A stretch of DNA of 49,475 bases from UBA4923 sp964486135 (GTDB lineage: Bacteria > Bacillota > Clostridia > Saccharofermentanales > DTU023), in contig CAZAKT010000010.1 in assembly GCA_964486135.1 (NCBI GenBank), positions 1-49,475 on the forward strand, written 5' to 3'. Within the stretch, counting starts at the first letter, position 1. Each line of letters opens with the position of its first letter. Both the position numbers and the translations under genes were made by a program. Under the pieces are notes generated by a model, which was not told the origin of the DNA, did no database searches, and saw only the letters and a list, made by a program, of their open reading frames with translations. Shown here piece after piece: positions 25,017 through 33,982 of this stretch.

Positions 25017-25804
25017 CGCCATTTGATCATCCGGATCAGGAGGCCGGTCGGGAAGAGCCTGGACGCCAGCCTGATCATCTTACCCGCGAGACTTGTCACC
25101 ACAAGGGCCTCGCCGCGCCGGACGGCCGCCAGGGTCTTTTCGGCGACCAGGGCGGGATCTTCAATACCCAAGCGTTTATAGGAATTCAGGAGGGCCTCCT
25201 TTTCCTCCTCGGAGAAGAAGGAGGTCAGCATGGGATTGGGACAGGTGACCGTAACCCCTATCCCCCGGTCCCGCAATTCCTCCCGCAGGGCCCGGCCGAA
25301 AGAAAGGATGAAGGCCTTGGAGGCGGCGTAGGAGGCAAAACCCGGCTGGGGCAGGAAGGCGGCCACAGAAGAGGTGAAGACCAGCTGGCTTCCCCGGTCC
25401 ATATAGGGGAGGGCCAGGGAGGTCATGAAGAGCTGGGCCCGGACATTGAGGTCGCAAAGGGATTGATGGGAGAGGAGGTCCTCTTCCTCAAAGGGGCCGG
25501 AGCAGCCCTCACCCGCGTTATTGATCAGGAGCTGGATCCTGACCCCCTGCCCTGCCAGGTCCGCAGCCAGTTCCTCCAGGGCGGCCCGGTCGGTCAAATC
25601 CAGGGCCAGGAGCCGGGCTTCACGCTCCAGACCGGCGGCAAAGTCGGCCAGGCGCCCGGGATCGCGCGCGATCAGCCAAAGAGAAAGCTCCTCCGGCAGG
25701 GTCCTATCAAGGAGTTTGGTGAAGGCGGCGCCTAGTCCAGAGGAGGCCCCCGTGATGATCACGACCGCCTTTTTATCTTCAACTTCCAGGGGCTGACCGT
25801 CCAT
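25013..25804 (-). CDS. short-chain dehydrogenase/reductase
   Basis: 263 residues from the ATG at 25804 (GGAAAGGA upstream; the open frame further back is Cys-rich and unlikely to be translated). The NAD(P) motif is VIITGASSGLGAAF (about residues 13-26), NNAGEG marks the central strand, and the catalytic triad is S at VFTSSVAAF, Y and K in YAASKAF. It has the classical SDR fold. Substrate unknown; the C-terminus RLASRLFPTGLLIRMIKWR is basic and could touch membrane. Stands alone, converging with the NYN gene and divergent from the PP2C-like gene. Confidence 0.88.
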   Translation of the reverse strand: MDGQPLEVEDKKAVVIITGASSGLGAAFTKLLDRTLPEELSLWLIARDPGRLADFAAGLEREARLLALDLTDRAALEELAADLAGQGVRIQLLINNAGEGCSGPFEEEDLLSHQSLCDLNVRAQLFMTSLALPYMDRGSQLVFTSSVAAFLPQPGFASYAASKAFILSFGRALREELRDRGIGVTVTCPNPMLTSFFSEEEKEALLNSYKRLGIEDPALVAEKTLAAVRRGEALVVTSLAGKMIRLASRLFPTGLLIRMIKWR

Positions 25805-25932
25805 GGATCCGTCCTTTCCTCTGGCCCCGCAAGGCCTGGACCAATATGAAATACAATAACAATGATAGCATCCTTGTGCTATCATATTGCTCAAATAAAG
25901 CTTGATATTTCAATTTCAGTACTGAGGAAAAC

Positions 25933-26967
25933 ATGGCCAGAACACTAGTCATCGGCCTGACGGAGTCAGGCAGGCGTACGACTGTAAATGAGGATACTTT
26001 CAGCCTGGGTGGACGGGTCTACCCGGACATGATCACGGGTAGCGAGGAACGTAGCGGCCAGTCATCCGCCTACACCCAGATCTACGCGGTCACCCGTGGC
26101 TACGGTGGCCCCGGCGTCGGCGACCTGGCCGGCCGGATCCTCCAGCGGACTGTAATGGACATGTCTGAGATGCTGGCCCAGTACAAGCGGCCGGACCTCG
26201 ATTTCCGCAGCTTTTGCAAGGACCTGATCTTTGAGGCCCATGAGCGTGTCAGCCGGCAAATCAAGCCAAGGAAGGGCGGCCAGTCAGGCGCCTCCCTGGC
26301 CCTCCTCCTGGTCGACGCCAACCTGGCTTATATCCTGAATATCGGCGATACGGACATCCATCTTTTCAGGAATGACAAACTCATGCATCCCACCCTGGCC
26401 GCCTGTGAAGGGAGTGACCTGGCCGACGAAAGGCCCTGGGTCATAGGGGAGGGCGATCGACCGCCCAGTAGCTTTCCTCTGACCATCAAGCAATTTGCGC
26501 TCCGACCGGGCGACATCATCCTCCTCTCCTCCCAGGGCTTCAACCAGGGCTACGGGGGCCCCCGGCTGGCCGAGGACCTGGGATCGCCCGATGCCTTCGC
26601 GGCCACCATCCGCCAGGCCCAGATCCACTCACGTCAGCGTGACGATTCGGTGGACGGGACCATCCTGGCCATCAAGATCCGGGATCTGGAGCTGAGTGAG
26701 CCGGACGGCGAAATACCGGAGAGCGAAGTTAGGCGGGCCATCTACCACAACGGCAATGGCCTGTCCGCTGACGAAAATGACGACCTGGCCCCGGCCTTTG
26801 ACAGGAAAAACGAGAAAGCCGCCGGCAAGGGGGAGGACAGCATGGCCAAGACCTTAAAGAAAGAGCGCCGCAAGCGCAACCTGAAGACCTTCTTCTTGTT
26901 TCTGCTCCTGGGTTTCCTGATCGGGATGGCGGTTATCCTCTTCGTCTGGTTCCTGATCCTGCGCTGA
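25933..26967 (+). CDS. PP2C-like protein with C-terminal membrane anchor, degenerate active site
   Basis: 344 residues. The PP2C-type order of motifs is visible: N19-E-D21 at the start, a YAVTRGYGGPGVGDLAG segment where active enzymes have V-x-D-G-M-G-G-H, GDTDIHLF (D139) for GDSRxYL, LLSSQGFNQGYG (S200-Q201-G202) for S-D-G, and RDDSVDGT near 236-243. Two metal-binding Asp positions are replaced (Arg55 and Gln201). A charged linker (about 250-315) leads to one helix at the C-terminus (FFLFLLLGFLIGMAVILFVW). It may be a pseudo-phosphatase tethered to the membrane from the cytoplasmic side. No kinase gene is nearby. Confidence 0.7.
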   Translation: MARTLVIGLTESGRRTTVNEDTFSLGGRVYPDMITGSEERSGQSSAYTQIYAVTRGYGGPGVGDLAGRILQRTVMDMSEMLAQYKRPDLDFRSFCKDLIFEAHERVSRQIKPRKGGQSGASLALLLVDANLAYILNIGDTDIHLFRNDKLMHPTLAACEGSDLADERPWVIGEGDRPPSSFPLTIKQFALRPGDIILLSSQGFNQGYGGPRLAEDLGSPDAFAATIRQAQIHSRQRDDSVDGTILAIKIRDLELSEPDGEIPESEVRRAIYHNGNGLSADENDDLAPAFDRKNEKAAGKGEDSMAKTLKKERRKRNLKTFFLFLLLGFLIGMAVILFVWFLILR

Positions 26968-26985
26968 CCACATTTCCAAACAAAT

Positions 26986-27027
26986 CAAAGAGGGGCCATT
27001 TCATTTTGAGACAGCCCCTTTTATTAT
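26986..27027 (+). terminator. terminator after the PP2C-like gene
   Basis: AAAGAGGGGC (26988-26997 region) pairs with GCCCCTTTT (27014-27022) across a 17-base loop and runs into TTTTATTATT. It may also serve the converging DUF4349 gene. Confidence 0.7.
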
Positions 27028-27051
27028 TACTCCCAGAAGCTTGCCGGACAG

Positions 27052-28053
27052 CTAGTCCTGACTGCCCTCTTGATCCAGATCAGGGGGACCCGCTTGGTAT
27101 TCAGGTGGGGCTGCGGCCCTCTTTTTTGCCAGCTTCCTCTTCCGCCGGCGGACCAGCCAGATTATGAGGAGGATCAGGAGGACCAGGACAAAGATGGGCG
27201 AGGCGTAGACCAGGAAGACGAGGAAATACTGGAGACCCAGGACAATCCCGATGCCGACCTTTTGAATGGCGCTCTTCATAAGATAGCCCACGTCCGACCA
27301 CTTAAGGGTTTTCCAGGTCACCTCAGGCTTGGTTACGGTGGGATCGGTCTCCTGCCGGATGCTGATCTCTATCCGGGATTCCAGGGTCAGGCTGTCCAGG
27401 AGCTTGAGCCGGCCCTTGAGGCCCTCCAATTGCAAGGTCAGATCGTCAATCCGGCTCTGGACCCGGAGCGTATCTTCAATCGTCTCCGCCTTGGTCAGGA
27501 GGGTCCTGTAGTGGGCGATCAGCTCCTCCGTTGACTGGATCCGGGTCTTGGTGTCGTAATAGGACTCCGTGACCTCCTCACTTGTCACCGTCTTCAGTTC
27601 AACCTTGGTGACATTATCCGCCGTCACATCCATGAAGTCGTCCAGCTTGCCAAAAGGGACGGCCACATAGAGGGAGATCCACTCCCTGTCCCCCTCCGCC
27701 AACTGTTCATAGGAGACGATCCGGCCCCCCAGTTTCTCAGTCAGGGCCACCAGGGACTCATAGGTTTTTTTGATATCGGAGCTTCGGAGCGTGAGTTCAC
27801 CGTCCTGGACAAATTTACGCTCCAACTTCTCGGTAGGAAGCGGCAGGGATGAATCATCAGGCGCTATGAATTCGTATTCTTCCTCCCAGTAGCCATCCTC
27901 GTCATAGCCGCTATCCTTTTCCCCGTAATCCCAGCCGGGGCCACTGCCAGGCACTTCCTCGGGGGCCGAACTCTTGGACGCGCACCCATAGACCAGGCTG
28001 ACCAGCAGCAAGAGGACCAGACTTAAAACTCCCAATTTTTTCAACTTATTCAT
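27052..28053 (-). CDS. DUF4349-type membrane lipoprotein
   Basis: 333 residues. A signal with lipobox SLVYGC (Cys24) is followed by an acidic Tyr/Asp-rich stretch (about 30-65), then the DUF4349 domain: RKFVQDGELTLRSSDIKKTYESLVALTEKLGGRIVSY..., an IDDLTLQLEGLKGRL coiled coil near 205-220 and a membrane helix near 270-305 followed by a basic tail. Domain function is unknown; members are anchored at both ends like scaffold or sensor proteins. GAGGAGG precedes the ATG. Confidence 0.88.
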   Translation of the reverse strand: MNKLKKLGVLSLVLLLLVSLVYGCASKSSAPEEVPGSGPGWDYGEKDSGYDEDGYWEEEYEFIAPDDSSLPLPTEKLERKFVQDGELTLRSSDIKKTYESLVALTEKLGGRIVSYEQLAEGDREWISLYVAVPFGKLDDFMDVTADNVTKVELKTVTSEEVTESYYDTKTRIQSTEELIAHYRTLLTKAETIEDTLRVQSRIDDLTLQLEGLKGRLKLLDSLTLESRIEISIRQETDPTVTKPEVTWKTLKWSDVGYLMKSAIQKVGIGIVLGLQYFLVFLVYASPIFVLVLLILLIIWLVRRRKRKLAKKRAAAPPEYQAGPPDLDQEGSQD

Positions 28054-28130
28054 CCCTTTACCTCCTCTATTCCAAAAAGGAAACCAAGCCTCTACCCCCT
28101 AAGACGACAGATCAGCGGATGGGTAACGCG

Positions 28131-29756
28131 TCAGGCGCCCAGGAAGAGCTCCAGGTCCCCTTCGACCGACCCGATGCCGGCCAGGCCGAATTTCTCAACC
28201 AGGAGATCCCTGACCCCGGGCGACAAAAAGCCGGGATGGCTGGGACCCAGATGGATATTCCTGATCCCCAGGTAGAGGAGGGCCAGGAGAACAATGACCG
28301 CCTTCTGCTCATACCAGGCGATGTTGAAAACCACCGGCAGGTCATTGATGTGGTCGAGGCCGAAGGCCTCCTGGAGGGCCTTGGCGATCAGGACAATGGA
28401 ATAGGAATCGTTGCATTGGCCCGAGTCCAGCAGGCGGGGGATCCCCCCGATCTCTCCCAGGGGCAGTTTGTTGTAGCGGTACTTGGCACAGCCGGCTGTC
28501 AGGATAACCGTGTCCTCCGGCAACTGGCGGGCAAAATCCGTGTAGTACTCCCGTGACTTCATCCGGCCGTCACAGCCGGCCATGACGAAGAATTTGCCGA
28601 TGGCGCCCGACCGGATGGCCTCCACGATCTTGTCGGCCTGCCGGATGACCTCCTCATGGGCATAGCCCGCGATGACGGTCCCCGTCTCAAGCTCCTCCGG
28701 CGGGGGCAGGGTCTTGGCCAGCTCAATGATCTCCGTAAAGTCCTTCCTGCCTTCAGCGTCCGGCAGGATATGGCGGCAAGCAGGATAGCCGGTTGATCCG
28801 GTTGTGAAGATCCTGGACCGGACCTCCTCGCTCCTGGGCGGCACGATGCAGTTGGTGGTAAAGAGGATGGGCCCCTTGAAAGAGACAAAGTCCGTCAGCT
28901 GATGCCACCAGGAGCCACCATAGTTGCCGACCAGGTTATCGTATTTATGGAAGGCCGAATAAGCATTGGCCGGCAGCATCTCCCCGTGGGTATAGACGTC
29001 GACCCCAGTCCCCTGGGTCTGTTCCAAAAGGGCCTCCAGATCGACCAGGTCATGGCCCGTGATCAGGATGGCCGGCCTGTCCCGGACCCCGATATTGACC
29101 CGGGTCGCGACCGGATGGCCGTAACGCGAGGTATTGGCCCGGTCGAGCAGATCCATGGCCTTGACACCATACTCACCGGTCCTCAGGGTCAGGGCGACCA
29201 GGTCATCAACCGAGAGGCTGGGATCGGTCAGTTTTGACAGGGCCTCGTAGATGAAGGCGCTGATGTCCGGATCATCCTGGCCGATATTGCGGGCGTGCTC
29301 CGTGTAAGCCGCCATCCCCTTCAGGCCATAGGTGATCATCTCCCTCAGGGAGCGGATATCCGGATCCTGGGTCGAAAGGACCCCGATTCCGGATGCTTTT
29401 TCCAGCATGGAGGCCCGGTCCGTCACCTGGAAAAGGGCGGCGTCAGGCAGGTCCTCGTCTCCAGACCGGAGTTGGTCCCGGAGGGCCAGCATCTTCCTGA
29501 TCTGCGCCTCAATCGCCTGGTCGTCGAAGTTGGCGTTGGTGATGGTCATGAAGAGGCTGTTCAGGACCTCCCCGTTCAAGGCAAAGAGATCCCCGGCCTC
29601 CAGGCCCTTTTTCCGGACAAGCTGGGCAATCCCCTTCAGGCTGTAAATCAAAAGATCCTGAAGCTTGGCCACTTCCTCCGGCTTGCCGCAGACGCCTCTT
29701 ACCGTACAACCTGTCCCCTTGGCCGTCTCCTGGCACTGAAAACAAAACATACTCAT
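28131..29756 (-). CDS. hcp: hybrid-cluster protein (hydroxylamine reductase / protein S-nitrosylase)
   Basis: 541 residues. The N-terminal cysteines C5-x2-C8-x8-C17-x5-C23 hold the [4Fe-4S] cluster of class I Hcp proteins. The hybrid Fe-S-O cluster ligands sit in the conserved segments ITGHDLVDLEALLEQT, GEMLPANAYS, TNCIVPP and HEEVI with Cys in AGCDGRMKSREYYT and TAGCAKY. Hcp reduces NO-derived species, mostly under anaerobic nitrosative stress. GGAGGTGG precedes the start, and the cupin gene transcribed before it lies 11 bases upstream, so the two form one operon. Confidence 0.96.
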   Translation of the reverse strand: MSMFCFQCQETAKGTGCTVRGVCGKPEEVAKLQDLLIYSLKGIAQLVRKKGLEAGDLFALNGEVLNSLFMTITNANFDDQAIEAQIRKMLALRDQLRSGDEDLPDAALFQVTDRASMLEKASGIGVLSTQDPDIRSLREMITYGLKGMAAYTEHARNIGQDDPDISAFIYEALSKLTDPSLSVDDLVALTLRTGEYGVKAMDLLDRANTSRYGHPVATRVNIGVRDRPAILITGHDLVDLEALLEQTQGTGVDVYTHGEMLPANAYSAFHKYDNLVGNYGGSWWHQLTDFVSFKGPILFTTNCIVPPRSEEVRSRIFTTGSTGYPACRHILPDAEGRKDFTEIIELAKTLPPPEELETGTVIAGYAHEEVIRQADKIVEAIRSGAIGKFFVMAGCDGRMKSREYYTDFARQLPEDTVILTAGCAKYRYNKLPLGEIGGIPRLLDSGQCNDSYSIVLIAKALQEAFGLDHINDLPVVFNIAWYEQKAVIVLLALLYLGIRNIHLGPSHPGFLSPGVRDLLVEKFGLAGIGSVEGDLELFLGA

Positions 29757-29767
29757 CCTTCCACCTC

Positions 29768-30103
29768 CTAAACTTTTTCCATCCTGGCCGGCCCCGTCGG
29801 CGCGGGCGCTTTGACCACGGTTATCTCCAGGGTATCGGGCTGGCGGTTGTGGACATTCATCCTGACATTGACCGGGATCTTCAGGAGGGCTCCCCGCCCG
29901 TAATCCTGGACCTCCTGGTCCCCGAGCCCGATCGAGAGCGTCCCCCGCAAGACATTCATATAGACATTGCCGTTTGAATAATGGACCGGCAGCCCCTCCC
30001 CCTGGTTCAGGATCATATGCATATAATGCAGATTCTCATCCATAACCACCGGCCTCACGGTCTTCTCGTCCGTCTGCGCCAGTTGGTAAACCTTTTCAAT
30101 CAT
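29768..30103 (-). CDS. small single-domain cupin protein
   Basis: 111 residues with a cupin barrel: LNQGEGLPVHYSNGNVYMNVLRGTLSIGLGDQEVQDYGRG, then IPVNVRMNVHNRQPDTLEITVVKA. One His and Asn are kept in the first motif while Glu is missing, so metal binding is doubtful. It is co-transcribed with hcp, an arrangement found in several anaerobes, which suggests a role in the same response. The ribosome site AAGGAG lies 8 bases before the ATG. Confidence 0.8.
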   Translation of the reverse strand: MIEKVYQLAQTDEKTVRPVVMDENLHYMHMILNQGEGLPVHYSNGNVYMNVLRGTLSIGLGDQEVQDYGRGALLKIPVNVRMNVHNRQPDTLEITVVKAPAPTGPARMEKV

Positions 30104-30204
30104 GTCCGTACTCTCCTTTAAGATCGCTTTCAGCTTGACTTTATCACCGGAAGTCCCCGGATAAAAGCCTGACCGGCCACCAGATTCTTCCCTAAGCTTC
30201 TTCC

Positions 30205-31755
30205 TCAGAGGATCTCCTGCCGGGAGAAGGATTCCAGGGTCTTGAACAGGTCTTCATTCCGCTTGTAGACCTTCTTGTAGACCTCCTGGTAGAGCCTCTC
30301 GTAGGTGGCCACCCGGTCCGGATCGGGCCAGAAGGTCTTCTCCTCACGGACCAGGGCCTGGACCCCCTCCCGATAGGAGGAATAAAAGCCGGCCCAGACT
30401 CCGGCGTTGATGGCCGCCCCCATGGCGCTGACCTCCTTGTCCACTAAACGGACTGCCGGCAGGTTGAAGATATCGGCCGTCAGCTGCATGGCGGCGTCCG
30501 ACTGGCTCCCGCCCCCCACCACGGTCAGTTTGCTGACCCGGGTCTTGCTCTTGCCCTCGATTATCTCCAGGCCTTCACGGAGGGCATAGGCGATGCTCTC
30601 CAGGATGGCCCGGTAGAGGTCGACCTCCGTGTGGTGGTCCATCCAGCCGGCGATCATACCCTTGCCATGGGGATAGAGACCGGGATGGATGGTCCAGAAG
30701 GGAAAGACGAAGAGGCCGTTGGAACCGGGAGGGACCGCTTCGACCTGTTCGTTCATCTGCTTCAGGAATTCGGGCATACCCCGCTCCCTGGCGTACTGGC
30801 GGCAGAACCAGGAGACCAGCCAATAGCCGCGGTAGATACTGTATTCAGGGTTCCAGGCATCGGGGATGCAGCTGGCGAAGGTGTAGAATTTCAGTTTCTT
30901 ATCCTCGATATGCCGGTCGATGGTGGTCCCCAGGGTGGCCATGGTCCCATAGCTGATCACGGCCTGGGAGGGATCGAAGACGCCCCCGCCCAGGGTCTCA
31001 CACTGTTTGTCCCCGGCTGAGGCGATGACGGGCAGGCCGACGGGCAGGCCGCAGGCCTCATGGCCTGCCGGGGTGATCCTGCCGATCTCCTCTCCCGGGG
31101 CCACCAGGTCCGGCAACTGGTCCCGCCTGACCCCCATGAACTTGAAGACCGCCTTGATCTTATACCAGTCCTGGCGCTTGGCCTGATAGGGCACATAGCC
31201 GACCTGCATGCCCCGGGCATCCTTGAAGACCCCGCAGAGTTTAAGGTTCAGGTAGCCGGTCAGGGAGACATAGCGTTTGGCCCGCTGGTAGGTCTCCGGC
31301 TCATTGTATTTCAGCCAGTTGAATTTGGACCGGTAGGCCACCATGGAAAAAAAGGCGTAGTCGGCCATATAGACCGCCAGATCGACCCCTTTCAACTCCT
31401 TCTTCAAGGCCTCCTTGGCCTCCGGCGCCCGCCGGGTGTCCACCCAGGTGATCCAGTCACGGAGGGGCTGGTCATTGTCATCGAGGGGGAGGATATTGTC
31501 CCGGTTGGCCGTGATGGCGACCGCCTTGACATCCCCTATCCTGTCCCCCAATTCCTCCACCAGCTGGCGGATCACAAAACAGCTGTCCTCCCAGAACTGG
31601 TCGGCCGGGACCTCGGCCCAGCCGGGCTTGACACTGTAATAGGGCTCACTGATCTTCCGCGCCCCTGCCAGCTGTCTGCCCTCCCGATCAAAGACCAGGG
31701 CCCGGACGCTCTGGGTCCCCACATCGACAGCCAGGATATACTGATCTCCCTCCAT
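30205..31755 (-). CDS. FGGY-family carbohydrate kinase
   Basis: 516 residues from the ATG at 31755, which follows AAAGGAGAT by 7 bases; a longer in-frame start (31815) has a Cys-rich translation and no ribosome site. N-terminal phosphate loop YILAVDVGTQSVRALVFD (about residues 5-22); FGGY_C block GGGSQSDAAMQLTADIFNLPAVRL with the ATP contact GAAINAGVWAGFY. The protein would phosphorylate a sugar or polyol, with xylulose, ribulose or glycerol-like substrates all possible; the substrate loop does not decide. The gene is alone, divergent from ssrA. Confidence 0.88.
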   Translation of the reverse strand: MEGDQYILAVDVGTQSVRALVFDREGRQLAGARKISEPYYSVKPGWAEVPADQFWEDSCFVIRQLVEELGDRIGDVKAVAITANRDNILPLDDNDQPLRDWITWVDTRRAPEAKEALKKELKGVDLAVYMADYAFFSMVAYRSKFNWLKYNEPETYQRAKRYVSLTGYLNLKLCGVFKDARGMQVGYVPYQAKRQDWYKIKAVFKFMGVRRDQLPDLVAPGEEIGRITPAGHEACGLPVGLPVIASAGDKQCETLGGGVFDPSQAVISYGTMATLGTTIDRHIEDKKLKFYTFASCIPDAWNPEYSIYRGYWLVSWFCRQYARERGMPEFLKQMNEQVEAVPPGSNGLFVFPFWTIHPGLYPHGKGMIAGWMDHHTEVDLYRAILESIAYALREGLEIIEGKSKTRVSKLTVVGGGSQSDAAMQLTADIFNLPAVRLVDKEVSAMGAAINAGVWAGFYSSYREGVQALVREEKTFWPDPDRVATYERLYQEVYKKVYKRNEDLFKTLESFSRQEIL

Positions 31756-31827
31756 GCCTCTATCTCCTTTTATGAGCCAGGTTCGACAGCTTTCGTTACA
31801 ACAGCATACCATCACAGGCCCCTGATT

Positions 31828-31857
31828 TTTACAAAAAGGGCCTGGCCATGCTATAAT
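31828..31857 (+). promoter_or_regulatory. ssrA promoter
   Basis: TTTACA (31828-31833), 18-base spacer, TATAAT (31852-31857). The start point would be a few bases before the mature tmRNA at 31873. Confidence 0.8.
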
Positions 31858-31872
31858 TAATCGCTCTCATCC

Positions 31873-32245
31873 GGGAGCGTACTGGTTTCGACGGGGTTGT
31901 TGAGATCGGGAAAGCGGGTAGAGGATTCTCGTTGGCCTCTTTAAAAAACGAGAGACCTTTTAATTGCCAATAAACCGGCACTCGCAGCGGCGTAACCGTT
32001 GCCGTCCCCCCGGTAAATCTGCTAGCCGGACCGGGACGTCAAAAGCAGACCTTTCCCTCTAGGCAGGTCAAAGAGGGCAACCGGCCGGTGAAAGTCTTGA
32101 CACCGTGCCGCGTACTATGAGACTACCTGACCTGACAGACTGCCTGTGATCTTCAGGCCCAGGGAATACCAATCACGGACTGCACCCGGAGATGTCCCGT
32201 TTAAGATGATTTCGGACAGGGGTTCGACTCCCCTCGCTTCCACCA
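31873..32245 (+). ncRNA. ssrA: transfer-messenger RNA (tmRNA)
   Basis: A 373-base tmRNA. The ends form the acceptor stem: GGGAGCG at 31873 pairs with CGCTTCC before ACCA at the 3' end, and the T-arm GGGGTTCGACTCCCC is complete. ACTGGTTTCGACGGGG after the acceptor is the classical tmRNA 5' signature. The coding segment runs GCC AAT AAA CCG GCA CTC GCA GCG GCG TAA (31966-31995), giving tag (A)ANKPALAAA, so the tag ends in ALAAA rather than the common ALAA. SmpB is encoded at 38234-38707. A strong promoter and terminator flank the gene. Confidence 0.97.
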
Positions 32246-32250
32246 AGACC

Positions 32251-32290
32251 AAAGGATCCGTTCCACAAGGGGCGGATCCTTTCTTTTATA
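32251..32290 (+). terminator. ssrA terminator
   Basis: Perfect 10-base stem AAAGGATCCG (32251-32260) with CGGATCCTTT (32273-32282), then TCTTTTAT. Confidence 0.9.
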
Positions 32291-32386
32291 AAGTCACTGG
32301 CAAACAAAATTTCCGCAGTCGCAGGATCAAAAGGATAAGACTTATCCGGTACACAAAAATGCCAATTATTTTTGAAATATCATATA

Positions 32387-32399
32387 TACAAAATTTGTA
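32387..32399. promoter_or_regulatory. palindrome upstream of the XRE-ImmA gene
   Basis: TACAAA-A-TTTGTA, with AT-rich extensions on both sides (ATATA left, TATGTATATA right), 38 bases before the ATG. A helix-turn-helix protein that controls its own gene would bind such a site; the start region is AT-rich with TATACT at 32408-32413. Confidence 0.5.
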
Positions 32400-32436
32400 G
32401 ATATGTATATACTTGTGATGGAGGAGGACTAGTGAC

Positions 32437-33578
32437 ATGGATATCTCCGGGATCGGTAGGAATTTACGCCGCCTGCGCCTGGATAGGGCATTGACTCAAC
32501 AAGAGATCGCTGAAATAGTGGGTATATCCAGGGCAACTTATCAAAAAATCGAAGCAGGTTCAAGCGATCCGAAGCCTGAAATACTTCAAAATTTAGCAGT
32601 GGCATTTGATATCAAACTGGTCGATTTACTTACTCGCCCGAAAGAACTCAAACACATTCGCTTCCGTGCTTTTAAGAAAATGAGAAGTCGTGAAAATATA
32701 CTGATTGAAGTAGGAAAATGGCTTGACGACTATAATTACCTCGAGACTCTTTTATGTCAAAAATTGCCTTACCCTTTTGCTGATTTCCAGAACTCGATAC
32801 CCGAGGATCTGGCTGGTCTTGAACGGGCAAAATACGTAGCTTGTTTGGCTCGGGAAAAATTTGGCTTAAGTGAAAAAGAACCCATTCGTGATATCGCGGG
32901 ATTAATTGATGATAGCGGGATCAAACTCTACCCTATCAAATNNNNNNNNNNNNNNNNNNNNNNNNNNNNNNNNNNNNNNGAGGACCCGCAATCATCGTCA
33001 ATGTGTGGGAAAGAATTTCGGTTGAGCGATGGATCTTCAGCGCCGCGCATGAGCTGGGACATCTGCTTTTACACCTCGATTCCTATGATGTCGCAGAAAG
33101 CGCAGAAGATCGCGATCAAGAAGATGAAGCCAATGTCTTCGCTTCCTACTTCCTGATGCCGGAAGAGGCCTTTCTCTCCGAATGGCGTGAAACTTCGGGT
33201 TTGGATTTAGTGGAACGCGTGCTCAAAATCAAAAGTATTTTCAATGTCAGTTATAAGGTGGTCCTCTATCGTATTTCAGAATATATCGGTTCAAGCATAT
33301 GGCCTCGTTTCAATAAAGCCTACGTAAAAAAGAAGGGAGTTTCCCTTAAAGGTTCAGATGAACCTGAGGCCATGGATCCTTCAAACTTCCGTTGCGGCCC
33401 CGCAACCTTGCATTCGCAAGAACTCGAACCTATTTCCCCTAGATATTTCATGGAGGACAGACTATCCCGGCTCGTTCGAATAGCTGTCGAGGAGGAAAAA
33501 ATCTCCTTGAGCCGGGCAGCCGAAATACTTGGCTATGATCTGATTAAGATGCGTGACATCGCCTCTTCTTGGGTATAG
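32437..33578 (+). CDS. XRE-family HTH / ImmA-IrrE metallopeptidase protein (with assembly gap)
   Basis: The N-terminal HTH (GIGRNLRRLRLDRALTQQEIAEIVGISRATYQKIEAG, residues 4-41) is of the XRE type. After the gap the frame carries a zinc peptidase site AAHELGH followed by LLLHLDSY and, later, EDEANVFASYFLMPEEAF, as in ImmA/IrrE proteins that cut repressors. Thirty-eight Ns (32942-32979) interrupt the gene and the reading frame changes across them, so their number is not exact. GGAGGAGG lies 13 bases before the ATG. It is followed after 4 bases by a PIN-domain gene, so a toxin-antitoxin pair is likely. AT content is clearly above that of the neighbours. Confidence 0.82.
32942..32979. other. assembly gap, 38 N
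   Basis: Gap inside the XRE-ImmA gene; the frame upstream and downstream differ if the 38 is taken literally. Confidence 0.95.
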
Positions 33579-33582
33579 GCGG

Positions 33583-33982
33583 ATGTCCTCTGCCAAGAAA
33601 ACACGACTTATACTAGATGCCAATGTCCCGATTGATTTGCTCAATTGTGACAAGATCTTGATACCTCTTANNNNNNNNNNATACCTGGGGCAGGTGATAG
33701 TTCCTTTTACTACACTGGAAGAAGTCCCGGATCTTACTAGAACCGATATTGAACGGCTTGATATCCTGTTAGCCACTCCCACACTCGGGCAATTTGGTCA
33801 CGGCTGCCCGGGGCCCAAGACCACTTTCCTTCAACGATTGGATTTGCCTTCTATTGACAAAAGAGGAAGCTTGGACTTTAGTTACCAACGATAAGGCATT
33901 GCGAAAACGATGCAGCTTTCAAGACGTTACCCTTTTTTATCACGGATACGATCCTGGAAGAAGCCTTCAAAAGATTGGATAA
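33583..33982 (+). pseudogene. PIN-domain (VapC-like) toxin gene, frameshifted or misassembled
   Basis: The start RLILDANVPIDLLN holds the first catalytic Asp, and TTLEEVPDL a Glu at the second position. A second frame, entered near 33786-33797, carries on with LSFNDWICLLLTKEEAWTLVTNDKALRKRC, with the third and fourth acidic residues. A one-base change is needed to join them; the gene also has ten Ns (33671-33680), so a sequencing error is as likely as a true mutation. In PIN toxins the four acids cleave RNA. The start at 33583, 4 bases after the ImmA stop, suggests coupling with its antitoxin-like partner. Confidence 0.6.
33671..33680. other. assembly gap, 10 N
   Basis: Short gap inside the PIN-domain gene. 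Confidence 0.95.

Noticed and set aside
32146..32400. Open frame overlapping the ssrA 3' half
   Set aside because: The DNA is tmRNA with complete acceptor and T-arm; the frame is accidental.
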